64,000 nt of DNA, taken from contig DASUYB010000089.1 of assembly GCA_036377595.1 (NCBI GenBank), positions 124,001 to 188,000 of the forward strand, read 5' to 3'. This DNA comes from Longimicrobium sp. (GTDB taxonomy: Bacteria; Gemmatimonadota; Gemmatimonadetes; Longimicrobiales; Longimicrobiaceae). Each line of letters begins with the position of its first letter. The first letter of the stretch is position 1. Under the pieces are notes generated by a model. It did no database searches, had not been told where the DNA came from, and saw only the letters and a list, made by a program, of their open reading frames with translations. The translations under genes were made by a program, and so were the position numbers. Shown here piece by piece: positions 42,459 to 51,334 of the stretch.

Positions 42459-42724
42459 GCGCATGAGCGACAGGAGCGCTTCGCGGTCCAGCTCGATCAC
42501 CTCGCCCGGCTCGCTCGCTCTCGCCCGCACGAGCGAAGGCCGGCCGGCGAGCAGGGCTTGGAAGGCAAAGCGAACATCCGAGTTTGTAACGGATTCGCCA
42601 CCATCGGATCACGCTGCCGCAGCCCTGCACGGGGAGTCCGGATTACCGTCGGGACGATGGCACGCCGTACTGGGTGGAACGCGTGATCGATCCGGTCGCA
42701 GATCCCGCGCGCGGCCGTCGGCAT
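42459..42724 (-). pseudogene. 5' remnant of a second cNMP-binding/thioredoxin-reductase-like gene
   Basis: It begins at an ATG with a strong ribosome-binding site (GAGGAGGTGG). Its first codons give 'ICDRIDHAF', matching 'VSARIDHAF' near the start of the intact gene 42736-44415. The middle is scrambled. At 42459-42557 about 100 bases match the cNMP-domain segment of the intact gene (around 44050-44149, 'VRARASEAGEVIELDRETLLSLMRT') at nearly every base, but in a different frame from the start. The remnant is therefore deleted and frameshifted. It may still be transcribed and translated as a 75-residue peptide. Confidence 0.7.
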
Positions 42725-42735
42725 GGTCCACCTCC

Positions 42736-44415
42736 TCATTCCTTGAGCACCTGGTGGACGAACGCGATGGCGATCGATCCCTCTCCCACCGCCGACGCCA
42801 CCCGCTTGATGTTGCCGCTGCGCACGTCGCCCACGGCGAACACCCCCGGCAGGCTCGTCTCCAGGAGGTGGGGAGCCCGGGCGAGCGGCCAGCGCGCGGC
42901 CGCCAGGTCCTCGGGCGAGAGGTCCGGTCCCGTCTTGATGAACCCCTTCGCGTCCAGCGCCACGCACCCGTCCAGCCAGCGGGTGTTGGGGGTGGCGCCC
43001 GCCATGACGAAGACGTGGCGGACGTCGAGCGTGCCGGTGTCCCCGGTCTGGTTGTGCCGCCAGCGGACGCGCTCCAGGTGGTCCTCGCCTTCAACCGCGA
43101 CGAGTTCCGCGTGGGTCCGCACCTCGATGGCGGGATTGTCCTCGATCCGCTGGACCAGGTAGCGCGACATGCTGGCCGCCAGCCCGCCGGAGCGGACCAG
43201 CATGTGCACCCGGCCGGACGTCTGGGCCAGGAAGACCGCGGCCTGGCCGGCGGAGTTGCCTCCCCCCACCACGATCACCTCCTCGCCCCGGCACATCTGC
43301 GATTCCATGGCGGTGGCGGCGTAGTACACGCCGGCGCCCACGAACCGCGCCAGGTCCGGCCCGGGCGGCTTCCGGTACTCCGCGCCGGTCGCGATCACCA
43401 CCGTGCGCGTGGGCACCCGCGCACCGTCGTTCATCACGACCATGAAGGGCTTCCGATCGCAGACGAGCTCCCCGGCACCCCGCGCGATCATCACCTGGGC
43501 GCCGAACTTCTGCGCCTGGGCATACGCGCGCCCGGTCAGGTCCAGCCCCGAGATGCCGGTGGGAAAGCCCAGGTAGTTCTCGATCCTCGAGCTCGTCCCG
43601 GCCTGTCCTCCCGGCGAGTCCGCCTCGAGCACCAGCACGTCCAGCCCCTCCGAGGCGCCGTACACGGCCGCGGCCAGCCCGGCCGGCCCGCCGCCCACGA
43701 TCACCACGTCCCGGAGGTGCGCCGGGTCGACGGCCTCGTTGAACCCGAGCCGCGCGGCGATCTCCTGGTTGCCGGGATTGCGCAGCACGACCTCGCCGCG
43801 CCAGATCAGCACCGGCACGTCGGCGGCGGCGACGTGGAACTGCGCCAGGAGCTCCTCCACGCCCTCGTCGCGGTCGAGGTCGACGTAGGCGTACGGATGC
43901 CCGTTGCGCGTCAGGAACTCCTTCACGCGCAGCGTTCCGGCGCAGTGCTCCGACCCCAGCAGCACGGTGTCTCCGATTCCGCGCGCGACCAGCTCCACCC
44001 GGCGCAGGATGAAGGCCCGCAGGAGGATCTCCCCGAGCTCCACGTCGGTGCGCATGAGCGACAGGAGCGTCTCGCGGTCTAGCTCGATCACCTCGCCCGC
44101 CTCGCTCGCTCTCGCCCGCACGAGCGAGGGCCGGCCGGCGAGCAGGGCCGCCTCGCCGGTGAACCCGCCCGGCCCGTGCGTGACCACGAGCTCCTCGCCG
44201 GCCGCGGAGGGCCGGACGATCTCCACGTGCCCGTGCGTGACCACGAAGAAGGGAATCGCGCGATCCCCCGGCTCGACCAGCACCTCGCCGCGGTGGATCG
44301 GGCGCGCGCGCCCGTGCACGGCGAGCCGCGCGACCTGGGTGGGGGTGAGACTCGGGAACGCGTGATCGATCCGCGCGCTCACGGTCCCGCCCAGTGCCGG
44401 AGCGATCTCGCTCAT
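42736..44415 (-). CDS. cNMP-binding/glutaredoxin-like/thioredoxin-reductase-like fusion flavoprotein
   Basis: A 559-residue three-part protein. Residues 18-130: a cyclic-nucleotide-binding (Crp-type) domain with 'EPGDRAIPFFVVTHGHVEIV' and 'GPGGFTGEAALLAGRPSLVRARA'. Residues about 145-225: a thioredoxin-fold segment (SEHCAGTLRVKEFLTRNGHPYAYVDLD...VPVLIW) with a single Cys158. Residues about 235-559: a thioredoxin-reductase-like FAD/NAD(P) module with GGGPAG (241-246), ATG (342-344), GGGNSAG (384-390) and C-terminal 'GDVRSGNIKR'. The redox-active CxxC between the FAD and NAD parts is missing; the site reads 'YYAATAMESQMC'. It may be a nucleotide-gated flavin reductase or a sensor. Its start overlaps the stop of the histidine kinase gene. 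Confidence 0.88.
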   Translation of the reverse strand: MSEIAPALGGTVSARIDHAFPSLTPTQVARLAVHGRARPIHRGEVLVEPGDRAIPFFVVTHGHVEIVRPSAAGEELVVTHGPGGFTGEAALLAGRPSLVRARASEAGEVIELDRETLLSLMRTDVELGEILLRAFILRRVELVARGIGDTVLLGSEHCAGTLRVKEFLTRNGHPYAYVDLDRDEGVEELLAQFHVAAADVPVLIWRGEVVLRNPGNQEIAARLGFNEAVDPAHLRDVVIVGGGPAGLAAAVYGASEGLDVLVLEADSPGGQAGTSSRIENYLGFPTGISGLDLTGRAYAQAQKFGAQVMIARGAGELVCDRKPFMVVMNDGARVPTRTVVIATGAEYRKPPGPDLARFVGAGVYYAATAMESQMCRGEEVIVVGGGNSAGQAAVFLAQTSGRVHMLVRSGGLAASMSRYLVQRIEDNPAIEVRTHAELVAVEGEDHLERVRWRHNQTGDTGTLDVRHVFVMAGATPNTRWLDGCVALDAKGFIKTGPDLSPEDLAAARWPLARAPHLLETSLPGVFAVGDVRSGNIKRVASAVGEGSIAIAFVHQVLKE

Positions 44416-45755
44416 GCGACCTCATGGATTCTGTCGTCCGCGACGCCCGCGTGTCGGCTCGCCGGGAGCGTGAACTGGAACCTGCTCCCGCGGGCCGGCT
44501 CGCTCTCGACCCAGACCCGCCCGCCGTGCGCTTCCACCAACCCCTTCACGATGGCGAGGCCGAGTCCCAGCCCGCGCCGGTCGGACCGGCGGGCCTGCCA
44601 GAACCGGTCGAAGAGGTGGGGGAGGTGCTCCGGCGGGATCCCGGGCCCACTGTCCTCCACCCACCAGCGTACCTCTTCTCCCTCCGCGGACGCCCCCACC
44701 TCGACCCGCCCGCCGGCGGGGGTGAACTTGACGGCGTTCGCGAGCAGGTTGCCGAGCACCTGGAGGACGCGGTCGCGGTCGGCCATCACCGGGGGAAGCG
44801 GGTCGTCCAGGCGGAAGCCGAGCTCGATCCCCTGCTCCTCGGCGCTCCCCCGGTGCGTCTCGATCGCCTCGCGCACGATCGGCCCCACCGGCTCAGGCGC
44901 GGGGTCGATGGCCAGCCGGCCCGACTCGATCCGCGAGATGTCGAGCAGGTCCTCGATCATCCGGTTCGCGCGCCCCGTCGAGCGCAGGATGGTGCGCAGG
45001 GTGCGGCCGAACACCCCATCCCGGAGCTCCTGCGTGGCCTCTTCCAGCAGGTACGAGGCGCCCTGGGTGACCGTGTTGATCGGGTTGCGCAGGTCGTGCG
45101 ACACCACACGAAGCACCTCGTCGCGCGCACGGACCGCCTCCTGCGCCGCGCCGTACAGCCGCGCGTTGTCGATGGCCACCGAGGCGATCCGTCCCAGCTC
45201 GCGCGCGAGCGTCAGGTCGCCCGGCTGGTAGTAGCGGTCGGTGCGGGTCGAGGCGAGCGCGAGCACCCCCAGGCGGCTCCCCCGCGCCAGGAGCGGCACG
45301 TACATGAGAGAGGTCGGCGCGAGCCGGCTCAGCGCTTCGCGTTCCTCTTCCGTCGCCGCGTTCCGGCGCAGCCACTCTCCGGTGACCGGGGAGATGACCA
45401 TCGGCTCCTCCTCTTCCAGCCCGGGTGCGAAGGCCGAGGTGCTCCTCGAACCGCGAACCTCGACCAGCCGCTGGAGCTGCGGGAGGCGGGTGGGATCCAC
45501 GTGCGCGATCCCGAGCGCCCGCACGCCGCCGTCCGGCTCGACGATGTCCACCACGCACATGCAGGCCACGCGCGGAACGGCCAGGTCCGCCAGCGCCTGC
45601 AGCGCACGCTCGTAATCCAGCGTACCGGCGAGCGTCTGGCCGGCCTCCATGAGGAAACGGAGCGCCTCCCGCGTGCTGACCCGCGACCGACCCTCGCTGC
45701 GCTCCTCCGGAATCTCGGAGGGAGCCGCGCCGATGGAGCGCGTGATCTCGGTCAT
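44412..45755 (-). CDS. Soluble GAF-domain sensor histidine kinase
   Basis: A 447-residue kinase without membrane helices. Residues about 30-205 form a GAF domain (SLMYVPLLARGSRLGVLALAS). Next come a HisKA domain with phospho-acceptor His220 in 'VVSHDLRNPINTV' and a HATPase with N-box 'LGNLLANAVKF', G1 'DSGPGI' (369-374) and G2 'GLGLGL'. The GAF domain probably senses a small ligand or redox state. No response regulator is adjacent. The stop codon overlaps the ATG of the cNMP/thioredoxin-reductase-like gene (ATGA), so the two proteins are made in fixed ratio and probably work together. Confidence 0.9.
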   Translation of the reverse strand: MTEITRSIGAAPSEIPEERSEGRSRVSTREALRFLMEAGQTLAGTLDYERALQALADLAVPRVACMCVVDIVEPDGGVRALGIAHVDPTRLPQLQRLVEVRGSRSTSAFAPGLEEEEPMVISPVTGEWLRRNAATEEEREALSRLAPTSLMYVPLLARGSRLGVLALASTRTDRYYQPGDLTLARELGRIASVAIDNARLYGAAQEAVRARDEVLRVVSHDLRNPINTVTQGASYLLEEATQELRDGVFGRTLRTILRSTGRANRMIEDLLDISRIESGRLAIDPAPEPVGPIVREAIETHRGSAEEQGIELGFRLDDPLPPVMADRDRVLQVLGNLLANAVKFTPAGGRVEVGASAEGEEVRWWVEDSGPGIPPEHLPHLFDRFWQARRSDRRGLGLGLAIVKGLVEAHGGRVWVESEPARGSRFQFTLPASRHAGVADDRIHEVA

Positions 45756-45797
45756 GGGTGCCTCCCGCGACGCATTCCGAGCATGGTCGAGCGCTGA

Positions 45798-46841
45798 TCA
45801 AAACCCGTCGACTTCGACCACGGCCTGGGCAAAGGCCGCCGGAGCTTCCTGGGGCAGGTTGTGCCCGATGCCGCCCGTAAGGGTCCGGTGGGCGTATCTT
45901 CCCGAAAACTTCGCGGCGTAGGCGCTGGGATCCGGGTGCGGCGCGCCGTTGGCGTCGCCCTCCAGGGTGATGGCCGGCACGGTGATCACCGGAGCCGCGG
46001 CCAGGCGCCGTTCGAAGTCGTCATACCGCGCCTCGCCCTCTGCCAGGCCGAGCCGCCAGCGGTAGTTGTGGATCACGATGGCTACGTGGTCCGGGTTGTC
46101 GAACGCCGCCGCGCTGCGCGCGAACATGGCATCGTCGAAGCTCCACTGCGGTGAAGCCAGCTTCCAGATGAGCCGGTTGAAATCGTGCAGGTATCGTTCG
46201 TAGCCCGTGCGGCCGCGTTCGGTGGCGAAATAGAACTGGTACCACCACTGGAGCTCGGCGGCAGGCGGCAATGGCATCCGGTTGGCTTCCCGGCTGCCGA
46301 TCAGATAGCCGCTCACGGAGACGATCGCCTTGCAGCGCTCCGGCCAGAGCGCCGCCATGATGTTGGCCGTCCGCGCTCCCCAATCGAAGCCGCCGACGAT
46401 CGCCCGCTCGATCCTCAGCGCATCCATCAGGGCGATGATGTCGGCCGCGAGCGCCGATTGTTGGCCGTTCCGGAGCGTCTCATCCGAACGAAAGCGCGTC
46501 GCCCCATAGCCTCGCAGATACGGTACGATGACCCGGTAGCCCCTCGCCGCCAACAACGGTGTGACCTCGACGAAGCTGTGGATGTCGTAAGGCCAGCCGT
46601 GGAGCAGGATCACCGGGCGGCCGCCGGCGGGGCCGTCTTCCGCGTAGCCGACGTTCAGGACGCCGGCAGCGATCTGTTTCAGCGGGCCGAACGGCGTATT
46701 CCTCCCCGTGGTCGGATCTGCCGGCTTCGTCCTGCTCGACTGCGCGTCCGTGGAGTCGGCCGCGCGGAGCCCGGCGGCGGCGATGGCCGCCGCGGCGGCG
46801 CCCAGGAAGCGGCGGCGGTCGAGGCTGCTTTCTTCGGACAT
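45798..46841 (-). CDS. Tat-exported alpha/beta hydrolase with Asp nucleophile (epoxide hydrolase/dehalogenase-like)
   Basis: A 347-residue protein from an ATG with GGAGGG upstream; a start 34 codons earlier lacks such a site. A Tat signal (SLDRRRFLGAAAAAIAAAGL) is followed by a hydrolase domain: oxyanion loop 'LLHGWPYD' (80-86) and nucleophile elbow 'VGGFDWGART' with Asp153. The base His327 lies in 'GGIGHNLPQEAP'. Asp in place of Ser at the elbow points to epoxide hydrolases or haloalkane dehalogenases. The twin-arginine signal predicts export in folded form. Confidence 0.85.
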   Translation of the reverse strand: MSEESSLDRRRFLGAAAAAIAAAGLRAADSTDAQSSRTKPADPTTGRNTPFGPLKQIAAGVLNVGYAEDGPAGGRPVILLHGWPYDIHSFVEVTPLLAARGYRVIVPYLRGYGATRFRSDETLRNGQQSALAADIIALMDALRIERAIVGGFDWGARTANIMAALWPERCKAIVSVSGYLIGSREANRMPLPPAAELQWWYQFYFATERGRTGYERYLHDFNRLIWKLASPQWSFDDAMFARSAAAFDNPDHVAIVIHNYRWRLGLAEGEARYDDFERRLAAAPVITVPAITLEGDANGAPHPDPSAYAAKFSGRYAHRTLTGGIGHNLPQEAPAAFAQAVVEVDGF

Positions 46842-46956
46842 GATCCCTCCAGTCGGATCCGCTCCGGGCGAGGTCCCGGCGGTCCGCGCCGAGCGGTCAG
46901 GTCGCCGACGCGAGGACCGATCGCGCCACGGCCGGGCGGCCACTCCACGAAACGCC

Positions 46957-47550
46957 TCAACGCGCCAGCACCTCCGCGTCCCTGTGCATGCGGTGCGTCC
47001 ACTCCGCGAGCCGACGCAACAGCATGCCCACGAACCGGCGGGTCGTCTCGTCGGTGAGCCGGCCCTCGGCGTCGAACTTCTCGTGGGCGCGGTATACCAG
47101 GACCTCGGGCTGCGGCAGCGTAGGGGTGTCGGTGAAGACCAAGGACTGCCTCAGCTGCGATTGTGCACGCGCGGTCCCGACGATTCCGGGGCTCGCGCCG
47201 AAGATCGCCGCGGGCTTCCCCGCGAGGACGGATCCCGGCGCCGGGCGCGAGGCCCAGTCGATCGCGTTCTTGAGCACGCCCGGCACGCCATGGTTGTACT
47301 CCGGGGTCGCGATCAGCAGCGCGTCCGCTTCCGCGATCGCTCGCTTCAGCGCCCGCACGGGCTCCGGGTCACCCGCCGCTTCAACGTCCTCGTTGAAGAG
47401 GGGGATCTCCGCCATGCGGTCGAAGATGCGAAGCTCCATCCCTTCGGGCGCGAGCTCCCGGGCCTCTCGCAGCAACGCATGGTTGTACGAGCCCCTCCGC
47501 AGGCTTCCGGCGATGCCGCAGACGACGAGGTTCCGATCGAACGTGTCCAT
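46957..47550 (-). CDS. NADPH-dependent FMN reductase family protein
   Basis: A 197-residue flavodoxin-fold reductase. FMN phosphate loop 'GIAGSLRRGSYNHALLREA' (13-31), 'MAEIPLFNEDVE' and the signature 'ATPEYNHGVPGVLKNAIDWASRP' are those of the NADPH-dependent FMN/azo/chromate reductase family. It likely reduces quinones, azo dyes, chromate or flavin in the cytoplasm. It has its own ribosome-binding site (GGAGGAGCG). The neighbours are other redox enzymes. Confidence 0.92.
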   Translation of the reverse strand: MDTFDRNLVVCGIAGSLRRGSYNHALLREARELAPEGMELRIFDRMAEIPLFNEDVEAAGDPEPVRALKRAIAEADALLIATPEYNHGVPGVLKNAIDWASRPAPGSVLAGKPAAIFGASPGIVGTARAQSQLRQSLVFTDTPTLPQPEVLVYRAHEKFDAEGRLTDETTRRFVGMLLRRLAEWTHRMHRDAEVLAR

Positions 47551-47604
47551 CGCTCCTCCTCTCGGTATTGATCGAAGGCTCTTCGCACGTCACGCGGCGT
47601 CTAC

Positions 47605-47883
47605 TCAGGACGCGGGGACGTTTGGCAGAGCGAGAATCGCGATCCCCGACAGGTCGACGCGGAGCCACCCACCCACCTGCGTCAGCCGCAGCATCACGTG
47701 GTCGCAGTCGGGGCACCGCAGCACCACCCCGAGCGGAGTCCCGTAGTCGAGCAGCGCGCCGACGGGGCGCGCGCCGCCGCACCCCCCGCACGTCGCGAGG
47801 CCCGCGGTCACGTCGCGCGCGAACAGCTCGCGCAGCGCGCCGCCGGCCGCGTTCCCGTCCAGCCGCATCTCCTCGGGCAGCAT
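47605..47883 (-). CDS. DUF6510-type zinc-ribbon protein
   Basis: A 92-residue protein with two Cys pairs, CGGC (32-35) and CPDC (57-60), set in 'LDYGTPLGVVLRCPDCDHVMLRL', a small zinc ribbon. The start at 47883 has GGGGAGGTG in front. It lies at the end of the molybdopterin-oxidoreductase/flavin-reductase operon, where a DUF6510 gene often occurs as I recall. It may be an assembly or electron-transfer accessory; that role is inferred from context only. Confidence 0.75.
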   Translation of the reverse strand: MLPEEMRLDGNAAGGALRELFARDVTAGLATCGGCGGARPVGALLDYGTPLGVVLRCPDCDHVMLRLTQVGGWLRVDLSGIAILALPNVPAS

Positions 47884-47912
47884 CCGGCACCTCCCCGTGT
47901 GGTCAGGTCGGC

Positions 47913-48682
47913 TCATCCCGTGGGGCCGAAGCGCTCCGTGCGCACGTGTCGCGGCTCGTGCCCCAGCTCCACCAGCATCGTCGCGACCGCTTCGACGAAC
48001 GGCGTCGGCCCGCAGACGAACGCGCGCGGCGCCGCCGACGGCGGCCAGCCCGCCTCCGCGAGCAGCCCCCGGTCGACGCGTCCGCGGCGGCCCGTCCACT
48101 CCATACCCGTCTCGCGCGTCAGCGTGAGCACCACGTCCACCTCCGTCGCACCCTCCAGCCGCTCGATGTCCGCGCGGTCGATCACGGCCTCGAGCGTGCG
48201 GGCGGAGTAGATCAGCCGCGCCGGCACGCGTGCCCGCGCCGCGGCGCCGGCGTGCGCGCGGTGGCGCAGCATGGCCAGGAGCGGCACGACGCCCGATCCG
48301 CCGCCCACGAGCAGCAGCGGCCCGCCGGCGACGACGTCCCACGCGAAATAACCGCCGATGGGGCCGCGCACCTCCAGCCCGTCGCCGGGCCGCAGCACGT
48401 CCGTGAGGTAGGGCGACACCTCGCCGTCGTCCAGGCGCTCCACCGTGAGCGACACGCCCGTGTCCTCCGGCGCCGAAGCGATGGAGTACGAGCGCTGCGC
48501 CTGGTAGCCGTCCTCGGCCACCAGGCGCACGTCGACGTGCTGCCCGGCGCGATGGCCCGGCCACGCGGGCACGTCGAGCACCAGCGTGCGGGCGTGCGCC
48601 GACGCGGGGGACACGCCGCGGACCGTCGCCACGCGCCACGCGAGCGGCGCCGGACCGCCGGGCACGGCCGGGCGCGGCTCGC

Positions 48683-48686
<4 letters not shown>
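47913..48686 (-). CDS. Ferredoxin-reductase-type FAD/NAD(P) oxidoreductase
   Basis: A 257-residue enzyme. FAD-binding 'RSYSIAS' (65-71) is followed by 'GEVSPYLTDVLRPGDGLEVRGPIGGYF', and the NAD(P) loop by 'LLVGGGSGVVPLLAMLRHR' (126-144). The C-terminal 'RAFVCGPTPFVEAVATMLVELG' completes the FNR fold. No iron-sulfur cysteines, so it is a two-domain reductase. It starts at GTG overlapping the stop of the molybdopterin oxidoreductase gene, which implies a paired electron-transfer function: NAD(P)H to flavin to molybdenum enzyme, or the reverse. Confidence 0.88.
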
Positions 48687-49309
<623 letters not shown>

Positions 49310-49385
49310 GGTCTCGCTCCTCGTGGTCGCGTTGCTGCTCGGCAAGCGCACCGCGTGTTCGCTCGTGCTCCAGGGCGTGCGGACC

Positions 49386-49469
49386 TCACGGCTTCGATGG
49401 ATTGCCGCGCCCGGCGCAGTGCTCCCCGGGCGCGCCGCCGCCGATGACGATCACGTCGTAGCCGCTCAC
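49386..49469 (-). pseudogene. Truncated start of an FAD-dependent disulfide oxidoreductase gene
   Basis: The GTG at 49469 overlaps the stop of the VOC gene and opens a 27-codon frame, 'SGYDVIVIGGGAPGEHCAGR', then a stop. This is the FAD-binding start of the dihydrolipoamide-dehydrogenase/mercuric-reductase family (GGGxPGE), cut off after the first helix. The rest of the enzyme is absent. It was presumably once translationally coupled to the VOC gene. Confidence 0.7.
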
Positions 49470-50107
49470 GACGGCAGCTCCGCGCCGGACTGCTCCGCGG
49501 CCATGTAGGCGGCGTACCAGTCAGGCCAGTTCGCGTCTCTCTCTCCGGTGCGCCTCTCGTGCTCGCCGTGGGCGGCCTCCGCGCGCCGCATCGCGCCCGC
49601 CAGGTCGCTCGCCGAGCCGAACGTGGTCGCCGCGGAGTCGATCCGGCCGGGGAGGCGGGTGGTGATCTCCTGCAGCAGCCAGCGGTTGCCGTCCGGATCG
49701 CTGAACGTGGCGAGCGAGCGGTAGCTGCCACGCTCGGGATCCGGGCCGCCGACCGGACCGTCCGGGCCGAAGTGGAAGACCTCGCTCACCTCGATCCCGC
49801 GCGCCACCAGCTCGTCGTGGGCGGCCTGGATGTCGGAGACGACCAGGAACATGCTCTGGGCGGATCCGGGCGCGGCGGACGTGCGGTTGGTGCCGAACTG
49901 GACCGAACACGCGGAGCCGGGCGGCGTGAACTGGAACACGCCCGAGCCGGGCGGCGTGACGTCCTGCCGCCACCCGAGACGCCGGTAGAACTCCTCCGCC
50001 CGGCCGAAGTCCGAGACGGGGACGGTGACCACCTCGAGCTTCATGTCGACCGTGGCGACGCTCGCGTCGACGGCCGCGGCGTGGCTGTGGACTTCCGTGG
50101 CGCTCAT
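49466..50107 (-). CDS. VOC (glyoxalase/bleomycin-resistance) superfamily protein
   Basis: A 213-residue protein. Residues about 22-150 are one VOC module: 'KLEVVTVPVSDFGRAEEFYRRLGWRQDV', 'FQFTPPGSACSVQFG', 'SMFLVVSDIQAAHDELVARGIEVSEVFHF' and 'YRSLATFSDPDGNRWLLQEI', the last with the closing metal-binding-type strand. The C-terminal 60 residues are a helical extension rich in Ala and Glu ('AMRRAEAAHGEHERRTGERDANWPDWYAAYMAAEQ'), often seen fused to VOC domains in soil bacteria. It is a metal-dependent lyase or dioxygenase, or a drug-binding protein, of unknown substrate. Confidence 0.88.
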   Translation of the reverse strand: MSATEVHSHAAAVDASVATVDMKLEVVTVPVSDFGRAEEFYRRLGWRQDVTPPGSGVFQFTPPGSACSVQFGTNRTSAAPGSAQSMFLVVSDIQAAHDELVARGIEVSEVFHFGPDGPVGGPDPERGSYRSLATFSDPDGNRWLLQEITTRLPGRIDSAATTFGSASDLAGAMRRAEAAHGEHERRTGERDANWPDWYAAYMAAEQSGAELPS

Positions 50108-50169
50108 GGCTGCCTCCCGGGTTGTGGTAGGGTACGCGGTGCCGCCGGCCGGCACGCGCGCGGCGTGGA

Positions 50170-51255
50170 TCAGCCGAAGGTGAAGACGAACGCCTCGACT
50201 CCGGGATCGAAAAACTCGATCTCGAACTGGCGGTCCGCGACGGGTCCGGGCTGGCGGATCAGCTGGTAGAGCCGCTGCTCGGTCGCCGTCCCCCGGCCCT
50301 GCTCGTCGGCGTCGATCCCGTGCGCGGCTCCCGGCGGCGCTCCATCGATGCGCACGCGGAAGCGCACGGCAGCCCCTCGCGCGGCCGGGCCCATGACGAG
50401 GTTGAGGTCGCGGGCATGGAAGCGGATCAGGATCCGCCCGTTCGCGCGGTTGAGAGTGGTGGCCTGTCTCCCCACCGTCCAGTCGCCGGTGAGGGCCCAG
50501 TGATTTCGCTTCAGCCGCGCGGGGGCGGCGTAGACGTGAGGGCGGTCCGCCGCCGCGCCGCCCGGCGAGGCCAGGCTCAGGGCGCGCTCGTAGCCGACGT
50601 AGGTCTCGGGGGACTCCAGGCTCCACCACGCGGCGGGGGCTTCGACGCCGCGGGCATCGACCGGGACCACGCCGCTCGCGGTCCCCGCACTCCCGGCCTC
50701 GGCCAGCAGGCGCTGGATGACCCGCTCCGACTCCTCGTATCCGCCCTCGCCGAAGTGGTGGTGGCGGATGCGCCCCTGCGCGTCGACCAGGTAGAGCGCC
50801 GGCCAGTAGTGGTTCTCGAACGCGCGCCACACCGCGTGGTCGCTGTCGATCGCGATCGGATACACGAGCCGCATGGTCTCCACGGCCCTGCGGACGTTGC
50901 CGGCGTCCTTCTCGAAGTCGAACTCCGGCGAATGGACGCCGATCATCACCAAGCCTTGATCCCCGTACTTCTCGGCCCACGCGCGGAGATACGGAGCCGT
51001 CCGGATCCAGTTGATACAGGAGTAGGTCCAGAAGTCCACGAGGACGACCTTGCCGCGGAGGCCGGCAGACGTCAGCCGCGGCGAGTTGAGCCACTCGCCG
51101 GCACCGTCGAGCGAGGGCATCTCTCCCTCGACGTGGGGCCGTACGGGCGCGTGCGCCAGCCGCCGCACCACGTTGCCGTCCCCCACCAGCGTGTCGAGCA
51201 CGAGCCCGATCGCGCCCGCGGCCACCGCGCCGAGCAGGAGCTGTTTCGCCATCAT
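50170..51255 (-). CDS. Thioredoxin-fold (DipZ/TlpA-like) protein with carbohydrate-binding-type C-terminus
   Basis: A 361-residue protein with an N-terminal membrane anchor (about 3-22) and a TlpA-like domain: 'GKVVLVDFWTYSCINWIRTAPYLRAWAEKYGDQGLVMIGVHSPEF' and 'WPALYLVDAQGRIRHHHFGEGGYEESERVIQRLLAEAG'. The usual CxxC is CxxW (Cys80), a common form in the DipZ-like group. The C-terminal part (about 205-361) is beta-rich ('ALTGDWTVGRQATTL...ILIRFHARDLNLVMGP'), as in the DipZ C-terminal carbohydrate-binding-like module. The catalytic half is presumably extracytoplasmic. There are two possible adjacent ATG starts (51255 or 51252). Confidence 0.85.
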   Translation of the reverse strand: MMAKQLLLGAVAAGAIGLVLDTLVGDGNVVRRLAHAPVRPHVEGEMPSLDGAGEWLNSPRLTSAGLRGKVVLVDFWTYSCINWIRTAPYLRAWAEKYGDQGLVMIGVHSPEFDFEKDAGNVRRAVETMRLVYPIAIDSDHAVWRAFENHYWPALYLVDAQGRIRHHHFGEGGYEESERVIQRLLAEAGSAGTASGVVPVDARGVEAPAAWWSLESPETYVGYERALSLASPGGAAADRPHVYAAPARLKRNHWALTGDWTVGRQATTLNRANGRILIRFHARDLNLVMGPAARGAAVRFRVRIDGAPPGAAHGIDADEQGRGTATEQRLYQLIRQPGPVADRQFEIEFFDPGVEAFVFTFG

Positions 51256-51334
51256 GGTGCCTGCCTTCCGTTCCGGCCGGGGTTGCCGCGGCGCGGAGAT
51301 CCAGCCGCCGGGATCCCAGCGGCCAGCCTCGGGT

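Noticed and set aside
42391-44082. Long plus-strand frames across the flavoprotein and kinase genes
   Set aside because: They are antisense shadows; the minus strand holds full FAD/NAD and kinase motifs. Only the first 55-base piece (42403-42457) has real protein similarity, as a fragment.
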